From the NCBI GenBank assembly GCA_947044405.1, contig CAMRHE010000018.1:6023501-6087500 (forward strand): a stretch of 64,000 nucleotides of DNA, in the 5' to 3' direction. Below are positions 57,225 through 64,000 of this stretch, one piece after another; the stretch's first letter is position 1; every line of letters starts with the position of its first letter. The stretch comes from Leptodactylus fallax (taxonomy: Eukaryota; Chordata; Amphibia; Anura; Leptodactylidae). Made by a program: the position numbers and the translations under genes. The notes beneath the pieces were generated by a model. That model was not told where the DNA came from, searched no databases, and saw nothing but the letters and a program-made list of their open reading frames with translations.

Positions 57225-58485
57225 ATATGATGCCTCCTTGTTATCTGCTGCAAAGACAGTGAGCAATAGGAAATTAATATTTCATAGGTAATTAAGACAA
57301 AAACAAAAAACCACTAAAACTCATAATAAATAAAACAGGACAGAATACATAGGTCACTTCCTTTCCCCAATCCTAAACTGCTCAAAATGTACATGCCAAG
57401 AATAGAGTCAGTCCAAACTATCGATCCCATATGACATATAGCCTCTGATGATGACTTGCCATGGTACTTGGAGGAGGTTAACAGAGGGCATTTGTATGGG
57501 AATATAAAATGTCCACAGTACAAAAAAAGTATATTTTTAATAAACATAGCTTTTATTTTTTAGAAGTAGTAAGCAATTAAGTTATCTCCATAATAGTTCT
57601 TATACTGTTCAGTGAGTCTCCCATGAGTGTTCCTGTCTCTTCTTCACCTACATTACATTTACATGGTGCTTTTTACTTCTTTTTATGTTGGGTTTGTTTA
57701 GGCTCTTTATTTCCAGGTGTGGATCATAAAAGGTTATTGAATCCACTCAAAAACAACAACAAAGAACCTGAAGAAAACCTGATTGTCTGAGGCTGGGTTC
57801 TCACAGGGCATGTGAAAATTTCTAGAAAGTAAAAGAAGCGGTACAATGAAGTGACAATTTATGCAAGGTAAAAGAATTGGTACTGTGCAGGGGCTGTTTA
57901 TGCCAGGTAAAATAAGTGGTAAAAGAAGATCTGATTTATACATTCATAGAGAGGCACACAAACAGATAGGTAGGCACAAACATACAAACATAAACACAAA
58001 TGTACCTTTATATGTTCACTATCTTCTCTCTGTCACACCACACATGTATGTAGGAGGATATACTCATTTCTAATTGTATAAGGCTATATCAAACTTGGTG
58101 GGGGTGGGCAACCAAGGGCTCTCCAGGAGCAGGACAGAATCAGAAGTCTATGATTGTTCCGCTGAATTCGAGATGGTTGAGGGGGTATGGCATCACTGTC
58201 ATTGGTTGTGGTGTCAACAGTACATCATAGCCAGTGTTCATGTAAATCACTGTTTTATTTATTTGAAAAAGAAGTGAAAAGTGTTTTACCTGAGAATCTA
58301 GCGCTGAGACCAAAGTCAAGGCACACCCCCAAACTACTTTTCTCCTCATTTGTATATGAATAAAATGATGATTTACAAGGAAATAGGGCTCCAAAGCTGA
58401 AATACAGAGGAATATTTGGAAACACAGACAGACTCCCTTTAACCACTCCTGGACCACCCATAGACTATAAGAGTTCAGGTGGTCC
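57225..58485. other. Unassigned stretch
   Basis: Flank of the Ty3-type element. A MITE-like tip, AGGCTGGGTTCTCACAGGG, occurs near 57790 without an opposite end. No gene is seen. Confidence 0.45.
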
Positions 58486-58532
<47 letters not shown>

Positions 58533-58544
58533 TATATATATATA
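58486..58544. repeat. (TA)n microsatellite
   Basis: About 20 TA units, a CACAC interruption, and more TA, directly before the Helitron-like unit. Confidence 0.95.
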
Positions 58545-60390
58545 TCTCTTATATATATATAAAAATGAGTTCCTGTCTGTCTGTCTGTCTGTCTGTTCTT
58601 TATGCACGGCCAAACGACTGGACCGATCCTCACCAAATTTGGCACACATGTACATCAAATGTCCGGGAATATTACAGACTGGGTCTCAGCTCTCTTGGAC
58701 GTACCGTTCCTGAGATACAGTATTCCCAAAAAATGACCAACATTAGTCTATACAAGCCTGCAAGTCTTTCACTCATATTCCAACTGCCATACACACGGTC
58801 ACATGTCCCTTATCAGCCAATAAGAGCTCGCAGGCGCTTACTCTCCTCAGGCACACAGGTTTCCATAGCAACCAAGCTATGTATGACCTGTATTAGTCAA
58901 TAGCAGTTCACAGGACCTTAAATATTCAGTCATATCACATGTATCAGCCAATATAAGTTCACATTTAATTTACCAGGTTTCCATAACAACACAGCCATAA
59001 ATAGACTGTACCTATACTGGACTCAGTGGCGTAACTAGCAATGGCAGGGCCCCAAGGCGAACATTTGACATGGGACCCCCCCCCCCACACACACACAAAC
59101 TGCATTCCTGCACACACTATTATGCCCCATAGTGGCCCCTGCATACACTATTAGTCCTCATAGTGGCCCTTGCACACAGTATTCTGCCCCATAGTGGCCC
59201 CTGCACACAGTATCATAGTGGCTCCTTCATAAAGTATTATGCGCACTTCCCGCTACTTCTTCAATGTTGGACCAGATGTCACGTGAGCCAGGCATGTATC
59301 GCAACGCATAATGACGTCGGACTGGCCCACCGACATCTGGGACACCACCAAGGAGGCCCAAAGCCTGCTGAAAAGACCCCAGAGTATAATGATAGCAGTG
59401 TTTGTGGGGTTCACGGCCCACAGGCCTTACTTACCAATCCCCGCTCCTGCTCACAGCCGCCTTTGCAGAAGGTGAATTGCAGGCAGCGGTGAACAGGAGT
59501 GGGGATCGGTAAGTAAATAGGGCCCGTTACCTACTGGTGTTAAAAAAAAAAAAAACATCAGAGGCCCGCTGGGTCCCCTAATGTCCCGGGCCCTGTGGCA
59601 GCCGCTACCACTGCTAAACCGGTATTTACGCCACTGACTGGACTGCCATACTGGCTTTCAGCATTCTTAGAAATTGAAACGTTTTTTAAACTACTCATGT
59701 CCCCTGCAGCAAAATGCATGGCTGCTGCTCGAGCTAATGAAAACTCTCAGCAGACCCAAGCCTGTCTCCAATCTGATAAGGTATGTTATAGACAACAGCG
59801 AGCTGCTGAAACTCCCCAGCAGACCCAAGCCCATCTCCAATCTGACAAAGCATTGTCAGCCACATGCACACAGCTGCACTCCAGGTTTCAATAACAACCC
59901 AGCCATTTTTCTTCACTGCTGTAGGTCAGCTTTAAAGGGGCAGGGCGCTGTGGATGACACTGTTACACAAGGTCACATACACACAGCTTTACTCCAGGTT
60001 TTCCATAACAATCGATGGCAGGTTTTTCACTGATATCCAAACTGAGATGCACATGATCACATGACACTTATGGACCAATGGAAAATCGCAGCTTCAGTCT
60101 TGACATACACACAGCTTTACACCAGGTTTCCATAGCAACCAAGCTATTTATGTCCTGCATGAGTCAATAGCAGTTCGCAGGTCCTTAAATATTCAGTCAT
60201 ATGATGTGCATCAGCCAATATAAGTTCACATTTCATTTACCAGGTTTCCATAGCAACACAGCCATAAATAGACTATACCTATACTGGACTGCCATACTGG
60301 ATGTCAAGTGCAAAACTGGCCAATTCTTATGGGGTCACTACACAAACAAAAAATGAAATATACCCGTACGAAGCCGTGTCCTTCCTCCAG
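58545..60390 (+). mobile_element. Helitron-like unit 1
   Basis: Starts TCTCTTATATATATATAAAA and ends with ACCCGTACGAAGCC followed by GTGTCCTTCCTCCAG. The next unit starts at once. The 5' TC, the CCGTACGAAGCC element near the 3' end and the absence of a target duplication suggest a non-autonomous Helitron, although the terminal CTRR is not intact. It has a (CTGT)n run at about 58573-58597 and no coding frame. It is split by a hAT element at 59024-59636. Confidence 0.55.
59024..59636. mobile_element. hAT-type element nested in Helitron-like unit 1
   Basis: ACTGGACT at 59016-59023 and 59637-59644 is a perfect 8-bp duplication. Ends CAGTGGCGTAACTAG and GGTATTTACGCCACTG. Inside, several diverged units of about 30 bp (GCCCCATAGTGGCCCCTGCA type, 59105-59235) form a short array, and a hairpin lies at about 59430-59515. 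No transposase. Confidence 0.92.
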
Positions 60391-61972
60391 TCTCTTATAT
60401 ATATAAAAATGAGTTTCTGTCTGTCTGTCTGTCTGTCTGTCTGTTCTTTATGCGCGACCAAACGACTGGACTGATCCTCACCAAATTTGACACACATGTA
60501 CATCGGGTATCCGGGAATATTTTAGACTGGGTCTCAGCTCTCTTGGACGTACCGTTCCTGAGATACAGTATTCCCAAAAAATGACCAACATTAGCTAATA
60601 CAAGCCTGAAAGTCTTTCACTCATATTCCAACTGCCATACACACGGTCACATGTCCCTTATCAGCCAATAAGAGCTCGCAGGCACACAGGTTTCCATAGC
60701 AACCAAGCTATGAATGACCTGTATTAGTCAATAGCAGTTCGCAGGTCCTTAACTATTCAGTCATATCACGTGTATCAGCCAATATAAATTCACATTTAAT
60801 TTATCAGGTTTCCATAACAACACAGCCATAAATAGACTGTACCTATACTGGACTCAGTGGCGTAACTAGCAATGGCTGGGCCCCAAGGCGAACATTTGAC
60901 ATGGGACCGGCATCCGCCCCCCCCCGCACAAACTGCATTACTGCACACACTATTAGGCCCCATAGTGGCCCTTGCACACAGTATTCTGCCCCATAGTGGC
61001 CCCTGCACACAGTATCATAGTGGCCCTTTCATATAGTATTATGCGCACTTCCCGCTACCTCTTCAATGTTGGACCAGATGTCACGTGAGCCAGGCATGCA
61101 TCTCGACTCATAATGACATCGGACTGACCCACCGACGTCTGGGACGTCACCAAGGAGGCCCAAAGCCTGCTGAAAAGACCCCAGAGTATAATGATAGCAG
61201 TGTTTGTGGGGTTCACGGCCCACAGGCCTTACTTACCGATCCCCGCTCCTGCTCACAGCCGCCTCTGCAGAAGGTGAAGCGCAGATGGCCGTGAGCAGGA
61301 GCGGGGATCGGTAAGTAAATAGGGCCCGTTACCTGCTGGTGTTACACCAGCAGGTAATGGCCTATATAAAAAAAAACATCAGGGGCCCTCCGGGCCCCTA
61401 ATGCCCTGGGCCCTGTGGCAGCCGCTACCACTGCTACCCCGGTATTTACGCCACTGACTGGACTGCCATACTGGATTTCAGCATTCTTATAAATTGAAAT
61501 GTTTTTAAACTACTCATGCCTCCTGCAGCAAAACGCATGGCTGCTGCTCGAGCTAATGAAAACTCTCAGCAGACCCAAGCCCATCTCCAATCTGAAAAGG
61601 TATGGCACAGACAACAGCGAGCTGCTGAAACAACCCAGCAGACCCAAGCCCGTCTCCAATCTGCATGCACACAGCTGCACTCCATGTTTCCATAACAACC
61701 CAGCCATTTTTCTTCACTGCTGTGGGTCAGCTTTAAAGGGGCAGGGTGCTGTGGATGACATTGTTACACAAGGTCACATACACACAGCTTTAGTCCAGGT
61801 TTTCCATAACAACCGATCGCAGGTCTTTCACTGATATCCAAACTAAGATACACATGATCACATGACGCTTATGGACCAATGGAAAATCACAGGTTCTTCA
61901 GTCTTGACATACACACAGTTTTACACCAGGTTTCCATTGCAACCAAGTTATTTATGACCTGTATCAGTCAAT
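60391..61972 (+). mobile_element. Helitron-like unit 2, truncated at its right end
   Basis: A head-to-tail repeat of unit 1, beginning TCTCTTATATATATAAAAAT, with a longer (CTGT)n run at 60415-60445 and the same internal order. It stops at GTCAATAGC, where a Tc1 family B remnant begins; the corresponding place in unit 1 is near 60170. Confidence 0.6.
60855..61456. mobile_element. hAT-type element nested in Helitron-like unit 2
   Basis: The same element as at 59024, at the same site and with the same octamer ACTGGACT (60847-60854 and 61457-61464). It is 602 bp, with fewer 30-bp units in its array and small indels relative to unit 1. Confidence 0.92.
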
Positions 61973-62224
61973 AGCAAAAGTTCATTTTATTTCTCATTAA
62001 TGTACACTCAGCACCTCATCTTGACAGAAAAAAAACCAGAAATGTTGATATTTTTGCAAATTTATTAAAAAAGAAAAACTGAAATATCACATGGTCATAA
62101 GTATTCAGTAGTAGTCATAGGCATTAATGAGAAATAAAATGAACTTTTTTGCTTTTAGCAAATGGCTGCAATGAGACAAAGAGTGAAAAATTTAAAGGGG
62201 TCTGAATACTTTCCGTACCCACTG
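61973..62224. mobile_element. Internally deleted Tc1 family B derivative
   Basis: Inner left inverted-repeat sequence (TTCATTTTATTTCTCATTAA, through GGTCATAAGTATTCAG) is joined directly to the outer right inverted repeat (ending CCGTACCCACTG, then TA). The transposase and the outer left tip are missing. The left edge abuts the truncated Helitron-like unit. Confidence 0.88.
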
Positions 62225-62226
62225 TA

Positions 62227-63660
62227 CATTCGTATATGTTCTTCCCCCTTTGAGGTCTATTTTGTTGGAGAATCCTGTTAAATAGAGGTGCAGTTGTGAA
62301 GTATGTAGTTCCTATATCACTTCAATGGTAACCAGTAGTTTACAAAACCTTGTAGTGCATCTTCATATGTAATATTTTTAAAGCAAGCTACCAGTCATTG
62401 TAATGTATAAGGATAAAACAGTAATGGCACAGAGATATATAGAGATTAGTCTCTGTGCTGAACATTTAAGTAAGAAAAGAAAAGCAAAGCGTGACTCATG
62501 GTATGTGACATTTTAAAGGTTTGCAAAGAATAAACTCAGTGGGTAGAATATACGACTTAAATGAAATGAGCTGCAAATGTAAGTTATGGCATTTAAATAC
62601 AATGCAATGAAAAAATAACAGAGGAAACACAAGACAGAGTGGAAGCCATAGACACTGCTGAGAAAAGAAATATTAATACAAGGCTGTCCTAGTAAACCTT
62701 TCTACCATCTGCTATGTGCAAGTTTGAAATCTACCAAGACTTTACACTGCAATATTAATAATCTGAAGTAAAAAAAGATTATTCTATGAGATTATTCTGC
62801 TATAGTCATAGGAGTCCCAATATTGGAATGGAAACCATTGGCGGAAGGGTCCTGTTCAGGTGCAAAACACTGGGACACATTTACTAAGAGTGGTATTTTT
62901 TATGCCAGCCAATGTATAGGAAGTAGCTGGAGTGATGTGTACCAAATTTATTAAAAAACACACCTCTTATTAATTTTGGTAAATTCACGTTTAAATTTGT
63001 ACCAAAATGTGCACTTCCTATTCTACATATGACACACGAAGCCACAAATATTACCTCTAAAATGTTGCATGGCATCATGATCAACGTTTTAACTATGTAG
63101 TTTATACCACAAACTATTACAAACTGCTTTATAAATGTAGGCCATTGTTCCTTTTTGGGGACTTTTTGTAAATTTTATATAGCTTCTTTGCATTTCTGCA
63201 CCTCATTTTTCCATTATTATAGTGGCTGTAACATGCCCAACATGATATGTGATCGCACTGGGTTGCTAATGTATTAAGCATGGTAACAGGGTATGGATCT
63301 TTCCCCGTGTCACTATCCCCAGGGTATTAGTAAGAGCTGGTGCATACAAACATGGAGGTTATCAAGCCAAGGGCACCACGATACAGGTAGCTGGCAATAT
63401 TCAGATAGTGCATGGATCAAAGCATGAAGAATTCTGTCATAAGTGGTAGACAGGCACAGGTCAGGATGGGCATGTAACAGACAACAAGATGAGTTCAAGA
63501 TCAAAAGATGAGATGATACCAAAGAGAACTGGAATAAATACACCTTTGCACAGAGAGGAACCAAAAGGATCTTGTTGCTAAAGCACAGATAATAGAAGCA
63601 AGAATCCTTAAAGGGGTAGGGCAGGACTACAAAATTATTTGCTGTATCCTCATCACAACT
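62227..63660. other. Unassigned stretch
   Basis: About 1.4 kb with no domain-bearing frame. A TTAAAGGGG MITE-like tip occurs near 63608. It may be partly unique host DNA. Confidence 0.45.
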
Positions 63661-64000
63661 TCCCAAGCACAGCGAATGAGACAGAGCTGCAGCATGTAAT
63701 ATTGAAGGACCGTTCCCAAAGTGTAGAGGGATGAGATCAGCGCTTACTCCAATCCAGTCAAACAGGTTCCTTTATTGAATACCAACACAGATGCGTTTCG
63801 GAGCACCTGCCCCTTCTTCAAGTGCATACAGAGCTGCAGTATGGTCAGGTAACCAATGGACATGGTGTCACTGGCCTGAGAAGAGGAAGTGGAGCTCAAT
63901 ATAACAGTCCCAGACAAGCCCTTGAAGAAGGGCAGTGTCGGACTGGGATGATTCTAGGAGCCCACCGCCAGGACCGCTGCAGATCAGCGGTACTGAGACA
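63661..64000. repeat. Dispersed repeat with the CGTTTCGG/CCTTCTTCA motif
   Basis: GATGCGTTTCGGAGCACCTG then CCCCTTCTTCAAGTGCAT (63791-63828), with a second inverted CCTTGAAGAAGGGCAGTG at about 63920. It is related in plan to the element at 10888-11327. It runs off the window edge. Confidence 0.5.

Noticed and set aside
58140..58658. A 172-codon minus-strand frame
   Set aside because: It runs through TA and CTGT microsatellites and gives low-complexity Tyr-Ile repeats; no domain.

Overview
This window is vertebrate nuclear DNA that is almost wholly transposable-element sequence, and no host protein-coding gene, rRNA or functional tRNA could be identified. The mix suggests an anuran amphibian. 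There are several Tc1/mariner lineages, a DIRS element with split inverted repeats, chromovirus (sushi-type) and other Ty3 LTR elements, L1/Tx1-like and L2/CR1-like LINEs, and a dense crowd of TTAA-flanked and hAT-type MITEs of kinds I associate with frog genomes. The frog assignment is inference from repeat families, not from a marker gene.

Left third (1-22 kb). Three different Tc1-type transposons lie here: a DD34E family (copy 1 cut by the window edge, copy 2 at 11942-13547), a nearly intact DD38E Intruder-like element inside a (TA)n run (3932-5562), and a second DD34E family with IR/DR ends (7929-9549). Decayed Tc1 fragments sit at 14361-14850 and 18795-19331. Between them are MITEs, several nested in each other, notably a three-level nest at 17636-18657 and a TTAA element at 11906-14001 split by a Tc1 copy. 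An 11-unit, roughly 30-bp tandem array lies at 21954-22280.

Middle (22-40 kb). LTR-like and dispersed frog repeats are followed by decayed L1-like pieces interrupted by MITEs and an L2/CR1-like 3' end. A hAT MITE with a perfect 8-bp target duplication follows. A 5'-truncated L1/Tx1-like LINE (34310-37297) has a perfect 14-bp target duplication. A sushi-type LTR element (37388-39181) has lost RT, RNase H and integrase but keeps protease; its target duplication is CTCAT.

Right part (40-64 kb). A DIRS element (40031-45304) shows textbook inverted repeats and an internal complementary region. Tc1 copy 3 sits in another TTAA MITE. A solo sushi-type LTR lies at 49265-49918. A long minus-strand Ty3-type element (51038-57224) has an open gag, a tRNA-Ser primer-binding site, an apparent -1 frameshift signal at the gag stop and a pol broken by a single TAG. 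Two head-to-tail Helitron-like units (58545-61972) each carry the same nested hAT element at the same site.

The open frames are transposase, reverse transcriptase, integrase, recombinase and gag remnants; most are broken by CpG-to-TpG stops, indels or deletions. The genes do not form host pathways. The window is best read as an intergenic or intronic archive of layered insertions, and several layers can be ordered in time by nesting.
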